Source: KBS-96 sp964247975
GTDB lineage: Bacteria; Acidobacteriota; Terriglobia; Bryobacterales; Bryobacteraceae
Assembly (NCBI GenBank): GCA_964247975.1
Contig: CAXTWH010000013.1
Coordinates: 43,395-107,394 of the forward strand
Length of the DNA stretch: 64,000 nt
Direction: 5' to 3'
Each line of letters starts with the position of its first letter. Position 1 is the first letter of the stretch. The position numbers and the translations under genes are program-made. The notes beneath the pieces were generated by a model, which was given only the letters and a program-made list of their open reading frames with translations, made no database searches and was not told the origin of the DNA. Of the stretch, positions 8,983 through 16,605 are shown piece by piece.

Positions 8983-10422
8983 TTAGCCCACGTTCAACAC
9001 TACAGCCGGGCTGGACGGGTCGGCTACGCGGTTCACTTCAAGCGTGATCGGAAGCGAGAAATAAAAAGTGGACCCCAGGTTTTTCTCCGATTCGGCCCAG
9101 ATTTTGCCGCCGTGCCGTTCCACAATTTTGCGGGCAATGGAAAGGCCCATGCCGGTGCCGTCCACTTCGCGGCCGTGGAGCCGCTGAAACAATCCGAAGA
9201 TGCGCTCGGCGTGTTCCGGTTCAAAGCCCTGCCCGTTATCAGCCACCGAAACAATCCATTCGGCATTGGTGCGGGCGGCAGAAACTTTGATGTGGGGCGG
9301 GGCTTCACCGCGGTATTTGATGGCGTTGCCGAGCAGGTTCTGAAACAGTTGAGTGATTTGCAATCCGTCCACCGATAGCGACGGCAAGCCGCTGCTTTCA
9401 ATCAACGCGCCGGATTCCCGAATCGCCGCTTTCAAACTGGTTTCGGCTTCGCGCAGCAGTTTTTCCAAAGAAACAGCGCCGGAAAACTGACCGGTTTTGC
9501 GCAGCCGAACCAGCACCAACAGACCATTGATCAGATCACTCATGCGGCGCGAGGAGCCAACGATGTAATTGATAAATTCATCAGCATCAGCATCCAGCTT
9601 TCCCTTGTAGCGAGCGGCTAATAGCTGCGTAAAACTGGTGATGGTGCGCAGCGGCTCCTGCAAATCATGGCTGGCCACAAAAGCAAACTGCTGTAGTTCT
9701 TCATTGGAATGCTGCAATTCCCGGGTGCGTTCGTTGATGCGGCGTTCGAGGTCCAGGTTCAAAGCGGCCAACTGCTCGCGGGCCATGTCCTGGCCGTGAA
9801 TGTAATCGAGCAGCGTGTGATACAGCGAGATCAAAACAACGATGGTGATTGCCGTGCCGATCAGGAAGAAAAGAAACACGGCGCGGCCCAGACTGCGCTG
9901 TTGTTCATGAGCAACGGTTAGTTCCTTCCCAAGTTGCAGTTGAATGCTATCGACCGAGCGGCGAATTTCATCCATCGTGTCCTGGTCAGCGCCGCTTTTC
10001 ACATATTGAAATGCAGCCGCGAAACCGGCTGCCTTCTGCGTAGCCAGCACTTTGCTGATTTGATCGAATTTATATTGCACGCGATGAATGAGCTTTTCCA
10101 CATCGTCGCGCAGTTCGGGATGATCTTTGAACAGATTGCGGCAGAGTTCTACCTGCGTTTTGAATTGCAGCTTGGCCTGCTCGTAAGGACCCAGGTAGCG
10201 TTCATCGCCGGTAAGCAGGAAGCCGCGCTCGGAAGTTTCAGCATCCTGCGTGAACGAAAGCAGATTGCCGAGCGACGACTGCAGATTCTGCGCCGTCAAA
10301 ATTTCAATGTCGGTGTTTTCCGCTTGCGTGTTGGCAATAAAAAACAGCAGGCTGAAGGCAAGCGGAACAGTGAATAGCAGCGCTAAACGGCGGCGTGTTT
10401 TAGATTGAACAGCAAGAGCCAT
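8983..10422 (-). CDS. Sensor histidine kinase with CHASE3 domain (orphan)
   Basis: 479 residues. Two membrane segments (~11-31 and ~181-203) flank a helical periplasmic CHASE3 sensor (~35-175; SFTQDAETSERGFLLTGDERY is its signature region). A cytoplasmic coiled coil (~212-245) leads to HisKA with the phospho-accepting H252 in ASHDLQEPLR. The ATPase domain shows the N box at NLLGNAIKYR (N366), DNGQGF at 395-400 and GTGMGL at 422-427. All catalytic motifs look intact. The kinase resembles phytochrome-like soluble and CHASE3 kinases. No response regulator is encoded nearby, so its partner and signal are unknown. Confidence 0.9.
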   Translation of the reverse strand: MALAVQSKTRRRLALLFTVPLAFSLLFFIANTQAENTDIEILTAQNLQSSLGNLLSFTQDAETSERGFLLTGDERYLGPYEQAKLQFKTQVELCRNLFKDHPELRDDVEKLIHRVQYKFDQISKVLATQKAAGFAAAFQYVKSGADQDTMDEIRRSVDSIQLQLGKELTVAHEQQRSLGRAVFLFFLIGTAITIVVLISLYHTLLDYIHGQDMAREQLAALNLDLERRINERTRELQHSNEELQQFAFVASHDLQEPLRTITSFTQLLAARYKGKLDADADEFINYIVGSSRRMSDLINGLLVLVRLRKTGQFSGAVSLEKLLREAETSLKAAIRESGALIESSGLPSLSVDGLQITQLFQNLLGNAIKYRGEAPPHIKVSAARTNAEWIVSVADNGQGFEPEHAERIFGLFQRLHGREVDGTGMGLSIARKIVERHGGKIWAESEKNLGSTFYFSLPITLEVNRVADPSSPAVVLNVG

Positions 10423-10595
10423 ATTCCAGACTTGTTCCTGTGCAATTGTGTTTTTCGCGCTTCTTTCAGGTTAAAACCACGATGAAACGCATCCGAAACC
10501 AATTTACTTATCATCACAGAATTACGTTCAAAATCCTACAACTTTTTCTATGATGGGCAGAATTGGTTTCCAAACCGCTTGGCAGCGACAATTCT

Positions 10596-12401
10596 TTACC
10601 GCTGATTCGATTTCAGGATCTTCTTTCGAAGCCGGATTGATTTCGGCGTAATTTCCACGTATTCATCTTCGCGAATGAATTCAATGGCCTGCTCTAGATT
10701 GAGAACGCGCGGCGGCACCAAGCGGATCGCATCATCGGAGGTGGAAGCACGCATATTTGTGAGTTTCTTCTCTTTCACAATGTTGACATCCAAATCGTTT
10801 CCGCGAGAATTCTCACCAATAATCATGCCTTCATACACTTCAGTAGTCGGCTCGATGAAAATAACGCCGCGCTCCTGCAAATTGTAAATAGAGTAGCTAG
10901 TAGCAATGCCGGCGCGGTCCGAAATTAACGAACCGGTAGGCCGGGTTTCGATGCCGCCCTGCCATTCGATGTAGCCGTGAAACAGCGAATTCATGATGGC
11001 AGTGCCTTTAGTATCGGTCAGCATCTCACTGCGCAGGCCGATCAAGCCGCGCGACGGCACATGAAATTCCAGGCGAACGCGGCCGGAGCCGTTGTTCACC
11101 ATTTTGGCCATTTTGCCTTTGCGGATTCCGAGCTTTTCGATGACAACGCCGATGAATTCTTCCGGGCAGTCGATCACCAGCAGTTCTAAAGGCTCATGCA
11201 GTTTGCCGTCAATGGTGCGGGTTAATATTTCGGGTTTACCCACCTGTAGTTCGTAGCCTTCGCGGCGCATCATTTCAATGAGAATGGCAAGCTGCAATTC
11301 GCCGCGTCCCATCACTTTGAAAGCGTCAGGGCCGCCCGCTTCTTCTACTCGGATAGACACGTTGGTCAACAACTCTTTATCGAGCCGGTCGCGCAGATTG
11401 CGGGAAGTGACGTACTGCCCTTCCCTGCCCGCAAACGGCGAGTTGTTAATGGTAAACGTCATGGCGATGGTCGGCTCGTCAATTTGAATATGCGGCAGCG
11501 GCGCGGGCGATTCCGCATCCGTTACGGTTTCGCCGATGGTGATGCCTTCCACGCCGGCAATCGCCAGCACATCGCCGGGTTTCGCAATCGTTTCATCAAC
11601 GCGCTTTAAACCTTCAAAGGAATACAGCTTGGTGATGCGCGTTTTCTGGACGGTTCCATCCAGCTTGCAGATTGCTACTTCGTCACCATGCCGTAAAGTA
11701 CCGTTGAACACGCGCCCAATAGCCAACCGGCCCAGGTAATCGCTGTAATCGAGATTAGCGACTAGAATCTGAAGTTTTTCGCTGGGGTTGCCTTTGGGAG
11801 GCGGAATGTATTGCAGAATCGCTTCAAACAACGGCTGCAAGGTGTCACTTTCTTCTTCCATCGAACGCTTGGCGATGCCTGCTTTTCCGTTGGTGTAGAC
11901 GATGGGAAAATCCAACTGATCTTCGGTGGCGTCCAGATCAATAAACAGATCGTAGACTTCGTTTAAGACTTCCTGCACGCGGGCATCGGGACGGTCAATT
12001 TTGTTGATCACCAAAACCGGCGTCAGCTTTGCTTCCAGCGCTTTCATCAAAACGTAACGCGTTTGCGGCAGCGGGCCTTCGCTGGCATCTACCAGCAGCA
12101 TCACGCCGTCCACAATCTTCAGGGCGCGCTCCACTTCGCCGCCGAAGTCGCTGTGGCCGGGCGTGTCAACAATGTTGATTTTGGTGCCGTGATAGCGGAC
12201 GCCGGTGGTTTTCGCGAGGATCGTGATGCCGCGTTCGCGCTCCAGATCGTTGGAATCCATCACGCGGTCGGTCATGGCTTCGTTAGCACGGAAAATGCCG
12301 CTTTGCCGGAGCATGGCATCTACCAGCGTGGTTTTGCCGTGGTCGACGTGAGCAATGATAGCGATGTTACGGGTGTTTGAAAATTCGAAAACTGCACTCA
12401 T
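10596..12401 (-). CDS. typA: Ribosome-associated translational GTPase TypA/BipA
   Basis: 601 residues, the usual length. The GTPase domain shows AHVDHGKT (17-24, P-loop), RGIT (switch I), DTPGH (79-83) and NKID (133-136). EF-G-like domains II, III and V and the TypA-specific C-terminal domain follow, ending in a lysine/arginine-rich tail (SIRLRKKILKSNQR). TypA binds the 70S ribosome under stress and aids assembly of the 50S subunit. The ATG at 12401 matches the conserved start MSAVFEFSNTRNIAIIAHVDH. It is transcribed alone; neighbours face other ways or are well separated. Confidence 0.95.
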   Translation of the reverse strand: MSAVFEFSNTRNIAIIAHVDHGKTTLVDAMLRQSGIFRANEAMTDRVMDSNDLERERGITILAKTTGVRYHGTKINIVDTPGHSDFGGEVERALKIVDGVMLLVDASEGPLPQTRYVLMKALEAKLTPVLVINKIDRPDARVQEVLNEVYDLFIDLDATEDQLDFPIVYTNGKAGIAKRSMEEESDTLQPLFEAILQYIPPPKGNPSEKLQILVANLDYSDYLGRLAIGRVFNGTLRHGDEVAICKLDGTVQKTRITKLYSFEGLKRVDETIAKPGDVLAIAGVEGITIGETVTDAESPAPLPHIQIDEPTIAMTFTINNSPFAGREGQYVTSRNLRDRLDKELLTNVSIRVEEAGGPDAFKVMGRGELQLAILIEMMRREGYELQVGKPEILTRTIDGKLHEPLELLVIDCPEEFIGVVIEKLGIRKGKMAKMVNNGSGRVRLEFHVPSRGLIGLRSEMLTDTKGTAIMNSLFHGYIEWQGGIETRPTGSLISDRAGIATSYSIYNLQERGVIFIEPTTEVYEGMIIGENSRGNDLDVNIVKEKKLTNMRASTSDDAIRLVPPRVLNLEQAIEFIREDEYVEITPKSIRLRKKILKSNQR

Positions 12402-12479
12402 TCAGGAAATTACATGGTCTCATGAGAGCGGGTAGCAACTTGAAGATGCCGATTTACGATGGGCTAAAAAGGCCGTATT

Positions 12480-12734
12480 ATGAAAACTATGGAGAGACTA
12501 CAATTAGACTGGTCCACGTGTCCGGGCGTTGAGATTGATCCCAAGCGCCAAAGCGGAGCGCCTGTTTTTGCAGGGACGCGAATACCGGTAGATGTAGTCT
12601 TGAACAACATTCACCACGGCGGCACATCCGAGGAGATTGCTGAGATTTTGGATAATTTTCCGGTGACCCGGGAGCAGGTTGAGCTTGTGCTTGGTTATCT
12701 GCATGGCAAGTGCGAAGCAGTGCTACGGGCTTAA
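12480..12734 (+). CDS. DUF433 antitoxin-like protein (VapB45 type)
   Basis: 84 residues. The core GVEIDPKRQSGAPVFAGTRIPV, then EEIAEILDNFPVTREQVELVLGYL, is the DUF433 pattern, a winged-helix DNA-binding fold. Such genes pair with DUF5615 PIN-like proteins, as in mycobacterial VapBC45, which follows here after 6 bp. Start ATG 12480 is preceded by AAAAAGG at a suitable distance; ATG 12489 is an alternative. Expected role: DNA-binding antitoxin that represses its own operon and neutralises the next gene product. Confidence 0.8.
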   Translation: MKTMERLQLDWSTCPGVEIDPKRQSGAPVFAGTRIPVDVVLNNIHHGGTSEEIAEILDNFPVTREQVELVLGYLHGKCEAVLRA

Positions 12735-12740
12735 ATCCTG

Positions 12741-13067
12741 GTGAAAATGCTTTTTGATGTTAATGTCCCGCGCCGTCTGCGTACTCTGCTAATAAATCAT
12801 GAAATCAGTACCGCCCAGGAACAGGGCTGGGGAATAATCGAGAATGGTGAATTGTTATGTGCCTCCGAATCTGCCGGTTTTGAGGCTTTCATCACAGCAG
12901 ATCAAAATATTGCTTATCAGCAGAATCTATCCTTGCGAAAGATCGCAATTATCGTGTTATCGACTAATGATTGGTCTGTGTTGAAACATGCTGGCGACCA
13001 GATACTGGCAGCTATTCAGGAAGCGCGACCAGGAAGTTTTCAGAAAATTAGAATTTTCCGTTTGTAA
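12741..13067 (+). CDS. DUF5615 PIN-like toxin (VapC45 type)
   Basis: 108 residues from GTG 12741, or 106 from ATG 12747. MLFDVNVPRRLRTLL at the N-terminus with an acidic residue, and FEAFITADQNIAYQQNL followed by IAIIVLS, are the hallmarks of DUF5615 proteins, relatives of PIN/Mut7-C ribonucleases. The acidic residues after the first strand and in TADQN are the likely metal ligands. It follows the DUF433 gene by 6 bp, so the two form a type II toxin-antitoxin operon. Toxin action (RNA cleavage) is inferred from the fold; no lesion is visible. Confidence 0.8.
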   Translation: MKMLFDVNVPRRLRTLLINHEISTAQEQGWGIIENGELLCASESAGFEAFITADQNIAYQQNLSLRKIAIIVLSTNDWSVLKHAGDQILAAIQEARPGSFQKIRIFRL

Positions 13068-13164
13068 ATCACAGTTGAGTTTAGGTTTACGATTATGCTG
13101 TTTACCATAAGGTTAACCGGTATAAGCCACAAATCTTGGGCTTTAAAAAAGCTAAACTGAAAAC

Positions 13165-13422
13165 ATGAGTAGCTTGCAGATTCCCATTGCTATAACTCCT
13201 GAGCATCTTTCAGAAGAGTTGAAGCATCCCACTGCCGAAGTAATCTGGAATCGCGCTATTGAAATATTCGGAGACCAGGCAAAAGCTAGAAGTTGGATGA
13301 CTTCGAGCCGGGACATTTTTGATGGGCAGTCTCCCAAGGAACTAGTATCCAGTGCCGATATTTCGCAAATGCGTCGTGTGTTTGAAGTGCTGATCCGCAT
13401 TGATTACGGTGTTTTCTCTTAG
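13165..13422 (+). CDS. MbcA/ParS/Xre-type antitoxin, toxin-binding domain only
   Basis: 85 residues. The C-terminal part reads FGDQAKARSWMTSSRDIFDG, then SPKELVSSADISQMRRVFEVL and RIDYGVF, matching the MbcA/ParS/Xre toxin-binding domain (formerly DUF2384). The protein lacks a recognisable N-terminal helix-turn-helix. Antitoxins of this family normally neutralise RES-domain NAD-degrading toxins, but no RES gene follows; the next gene codes for a 64-residue acidic/basic protein. It may be an orphan antitoxin or have an unusual partner. Confidence 0.7.
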   Translation: MSSLQIPIAITPEHLSEELKHPTAEVIWNRAIEIFGDQAKARSWMTSSRDIFDGQSPKELVSSADISQMRRVFEVLIRIDYGVFS

Positions 13423-13481
13423 CCTTTGAATGGTTACCTACCGGTTACACCGTTCGGTGCGGGCGTTTTTAATGGAGGAGA

Positions 13482-13676
13482 ATGAGCTTTGACAATGTTC
13501 CGCACTGGACTGGTCACGATGAAGTAATCACGGAAGTACGCTCGGCTCGTGACTTGTATACAGCGCAATTTGAGTATGACTTGCAGCGCATCGTGGAAGA
13601 TTTGCGATTTAAAGAAGCGCAGCACCCGGAACGGAAAGCTGTTCTCCTGCCCTTAGCCCCTTCAACTATGGATTGA
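13482..13676 (+). CDS. Small conserved hypothetical protein, follows the MbcA-like gene
   Basis: 64 residues with a strong ribosome binding site (GGAGGAGA) ending a few bases before ATG 13482, so expression is likely. The middle reads EVITEVRSARDLYTAQFEYD, then LQRIVEDLRFKEAQ, predicted helical. I recall short proteins with an xxVRxxRDxYAAxFxYDL pattern in cyanobacteria and acidobacteria, without known function. It lies 59 bp after the MbcA-like gene on the same strand and could be its partner or a separate unit. Confidence 0.6.
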   Translation: MSFDNVPHWTGHDEVITEVRSARDLYTAQFEYDLQRIVEDLRFKEAQHPERKAVLLPLAPSTMD

Positions 13677-13701
13677 AATTTTGAGAAATGACTTTCTATA
13701 A

Positions 13702-14196
13702 ATGCAAACCCGAATCTGGCAACGAAATTCTTTTACGAGCAATGCCATCCGAATAACTGCACTGATTTTGGTTGCTTATTCATTTGTATCGGCGCAAGTT
13801 CTAAATTTAGCTGAACACGATTTTCCCGCAGTGGTGACCTTTGTTGCCCCTGCTTATCCGCGCGTCGCTAAAGACCATAGAATGCAGGGTAGGACGATCA
13901 CGCGCATTTCGATTGATCGCACCGGCGTTGTGACGAAAACAAAGATAATCAGTGGTCATCCTGTTTTCGAAAAATACGTTTTGGAAGCTCTGAAGCAGTG
14001 GCGATTCAAGCCGTCCAATCAGGAACACACATTCCAAATTATCTGCACATTCGAGCTCACGGATAATGATTGCGAAGGAACCGATAAACACCCAATCACA
14101 GCAGAAACTCAAGTTTCCGCGGAGCTACCTTTTGTTGTTCGTATCAAAACGGGCCTGCCTTGTGAAGAAACCAACAACAGCCAGAATCGAAAATAG
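13702..14196 (+). CDS. Secreted protein with TonB C-terminal-like domain
   Basis: 164 residues. A signal peptide or anchor (~18-31, ending FVSAQ) is followed by a TonB-C fold segment: APAYPRVAKDHRMQGRTITR, ISIDRTGVVTKTKIISGHP, then VLEALKQWRFKPS. This is the YP..A......G.V...V.I...G.V....V..G.P......EA..QWRF pattern of energy-transducer TonB proteins. It lacks the proline-rich linker needed to span the periplasm, so it is probably not a working TonB. A Cys pair (CTFELTDNDC) lies C-terminal. Function unknown. Confidence 0.7.
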   Translation: MQTRIWQRNSFTSNAIRITALILVAYSFVSAQVLNLAEHDFPAVVTFVAPAYPRVAKDHRMQGRTITRISIDRTGVVTKTKIISGHPVFEKYVLEALKQWRFKPSNQEHTFQIICTFELTDNDCEGTDKHPITAETQVSAELPFVVRIKTGLPCEETNNSQNRK

Positions 14197-14248
14197 AACA
14201 GTTGATGCTAAAGCCTATCCGGGTCGTTGTGCATCAGCTACATTAATT

Positions 14249-15964
14249 TCACTTCTGCATTTGCTTGCTCTCTAGAGCCTGTTCAAGCACGGCCACGAGT
14301 TCTGTATCGCCCATTTCACGCGCGACTTGAACGGCTGTCTGGCCTTGATCGTCCCGCGCAGATACATCAGCGCCGAGTTCAATCAGAACTTTAGCGTAAT
14401 CTGCATCGAAGCACGTCATTAAGGGCGTACGGCTATACTGATCGCGGGCGTTTACATCGGCGCCGGCTGCGACGAGCAGACGCAGAATCGCAACTGAATT
14501 GTTCACGCTGGAAGCCTTGAAAATAGGCGTTTCTCCATCTTGGGTATCATGAACATTTACGTTAGCGCCAGCCCGGATGAGAGAACGGAGAATCTGAATA
14601 TTCTCGGACTGATTCAAAATTCTGGTCAGCAATATATTGATCGCGTTCTGGCCGTCCTTGTCGGTAGCGTTCACATTCGGGTGGAACTTCAACAACTCGT
14701 CAACAGCAGCCGCTTTGCCGGAATAAACTGCGCTGATCAGCGGCGGAGTCCCATCATCCTTCTTTGAAAGGGGACCGTCGGGCTTGGCTCCCCGCGCCAT
14801 TAGAAAACGCATTGTGGGAACGTCACCCATTGCGGCGGCAGTGGCTAACGCCTCAGTCAGAATGGTTGCCGGGGTACGCTGGCGGTCGCGCAGAAGGCAT
14901 TGGAGAAGAACGGGGTTCCCGTAAAGAGCAGCGCTCACCAGCGGACTTTCGGCGGGATGTCGTGAGCGAACAGGAGGAAACCCCTGCTCAAGGTAAAGCT
15001 GAAGAATATCAGGATGTCCTATTGCCGCTAAGAACAGCTTGTCATTATCGGAAGTGTTCGCTTTGAAATTCCAGTGTTCGCGGAGCAAAGAAGGGGCCGT
15101 GTCACTGTTGCCTTGAAGCCATTTGTCGGTTTGCGCCGCTTCCTCAATCAGATTTTCCAGGCGCGCAACAATCTTCGGTAGGCCCACTATATAACCCTGA
15201 TGATCGACCACCTTTTTCTTGCGTCCGTCAAACTCTAGGGAAATAACAGAACCGAGCAGAACAGTAGGGGATATTTCGTATTTGTCTTTCAAGGAGAAGA
15301 AGTCAGCTTCCTGAAAACTCGACAGCAAACGCGAGACCGCTGCTAGCGAGATGCGCTCCCGGTGTCGTCCGGCAATGAGCATCAACCCGCTAGTGCCTTG
15401 GTAGAAAACATCACCATTGCCGTGTACCTCGACAGAATACACAGGGCAATACTCGTCACAAGGTTTACGCTCCAGCCGAATGTGCAAGCTGTTCCAATTC
15501 TTAATGCTCGGAAAAGGAACGCGGGGAGAAGCCCATTCTTCGGGCAGGTAAATGGGTATGAAGTCTGCACAGGTAGCCCGGACCGCTTGATTATTCCGCT
15601 GAAATGGTTTGAAATGCCGCTTCATTTCCAGTGTTTCGGCTTCCGCGAAAACAGCAGGAGAGCCTTGCAGGGCATGTGCCGCTTCAACTTCTCCGCGAGT
15701 ATTTATGGTGACTTGCAGGCGTACTGACTGCCCGAATTGGGGCGGAACACGCGCATAAATTATGCTGGGTGGGCCAATCTGATGCGCGGAACACTCGTTG
15801 TTTTCGATGGAAATCGGCGTATTAGGGGTTTGCGCCTGAGCGGATGCGAGGAAATAAATGAAGAACGAAATGGCAATAGCCAAGGCTAGACGAGCAGCTT
15901 TGCGGCTTATGAGGGGATTGTAGATGTTGACCCGCAGATCGATGATACTTCTGTTTGGCTCCAT
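14249..15964 (-). CDS. Ankyrin-repeat protein with TonB-C-like and DUF6438 domains
   Basis: 571 residues from ATG 15964; a TTG at 16003 is also open. A membrane/signal segment (~23-43) is followed by a TonB-C-like segment (VRLQVTINTRGEVEAAHALQGSP). A DUF6438 domain comes next, marked by LHIRLERKPCDEYCPVYSVEV and NGDVFYQG with its paired cysteines. The C-terminal half holds about seven ankyrin repeats with consensus pieces such as GANVNVHDTQDGETPIFKAS and GADVSARDDQGQTAVQVA. Ankyrin arrays bind proteins. The signal points to a periplasmic or outer-surface role. It lies 25 bp behind the secreted protein at 15990-16505 on the same strand, so the two may be co-transcribed. Confidence 0.75.
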   Translation of the reverse strand: MEPNRSIIDLRVNIYNPLISRKAARLALAIAISFFIYFLASAQAQTPNTPISIENNECSAHQIGPPSIIYARVPPQFGQSVRLQVTINTRGEVEAAHALQGSPAVFAEAETLEMKRHFKPFQRNNQAVRATCADFIPIYLPEEWASPRVPFPSIKNWNSLHIRLERKPCDEYCPVYSVEVHGNGDVFYQGTSGLMLIAGRHRERISLAAVSRLLSSFQEADFFSLKDKYEISPTVLLGSVISLEFDGRKKKVVDHQGYIVGLPKIVARLENLIEEAAQTDKWLQGNSDTAPSLLREHWNFKANTSDNDKLFLAAIGHPDILQLYLEQGFPPVRSRHPAESPLVSAALYGNPVLLQCLLRDRQRTPATILTEALATAAAMGDVPTMRFLMARGAKPDGPLSKKDDGTPPLISAVYSGKAAAVDELLKFHPNVNATDKDGQNAINILLTRILNQSENIQILRSLIRAGANVNVHDTQDGETPIFKASSVNNSVAILRLLVAAGADVNARDQYSRTPLMTCFDADYAKVLIELGADVSARDDQGQTAVQVAREMGDTELVAVLEQALESKQMQK

Positions 15965-15989
15965 TGCTGTTTGAGGATTAAGTAGCCGG

Positions 15990-16505
15990 TTACCGCATTT
16001 CAATCATGAATGATCGCTTCACAAGTGGCTCCTTCGGGATCTTTCCGTCTGGGCCGGGGAATGTCGACGATGGAACAGCAACGGTAACGTTCTTCTGGGA
16101 TTGCGTGACCTGCACAAGGTCCTTAGTTGCCGTTTGCCAAGCGAGACGCGGTTTACCGCCTTGAAACGCGAAAACATAGATGTGGTCCGCCGATCCGCCC
16201 GGTGATTGCAACACGAGCACATTCTGAACTTGCAGCATGTAAAGGGGATAGCCATCGCCCGTATCGAAGATCAGCGACGGCTGTTGTTTTCCGCGATCAA
16301 AGGCGTACACGACAACTGTGTTGCCCTCGCACTCATGAAGCTCAAAACGCTGACGACTCTTGGGTATCTCATCAAGCGTTGAATTAGTTGGCAAAGAAGC
16401 CAGTGCTGGACAAAATTTCCCATTATTTCCAGGTTGCGCAAATAGCGCGTAGGAGTTAATGGCAGCAAGCAACATTGCAGTTAAGACAATCTTTATGAAA
16501 GCCAT
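15990..16505 (-). CDS. Secreted protein of unknown function
   Basis: 171 residues beginning with a signal peptide (MAFIKIVLTAMLLAAINSYALFAQ). The mature part is beta-rich with repeated short strands (ENTVVVYAFDRGKQQPSLIFD stretch, YMLQVQNVLVLQSPGG, IYVFAFQGGKPRLAWQ), suggesting a small propeller-like or jelly-roll fold. I do not recognise the family. It sits upstream of the DUF6438-ankyrin gene with a 25-bp gap. Confidence 0.6.
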   Translation of the reverse strand: MAFIKIVLTAMLLAAINSYALFAQPGNNGKFCPALASLPTNSTLDEIPKSRQRFELHECEGNTVVVYAFDRGKQQPSLIFDTGDGYPLYMLQVQNVLVLQSPGGSADHIYVFAFQGGKPRLAWQTATKDLVQVTQSQKNVTVAVPSSTFPGPDGKIPKEPLVKRSFMIEMR

Positions 16506-16605
16506 GCGTGTCCTTTCCGTAGCAGGTAAATATGATTTCTGAAATCAGCCCATGCTAATAACCCAATGCTGAGTACAGCCTCCGCAGAACTCATTCTCAC
16601 GATGA

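Noticed and set aside
12402..12479. Riboswitch or leader before the DUF433 gene
   Set aside because: Only 78 bp and no stable stem was seen.
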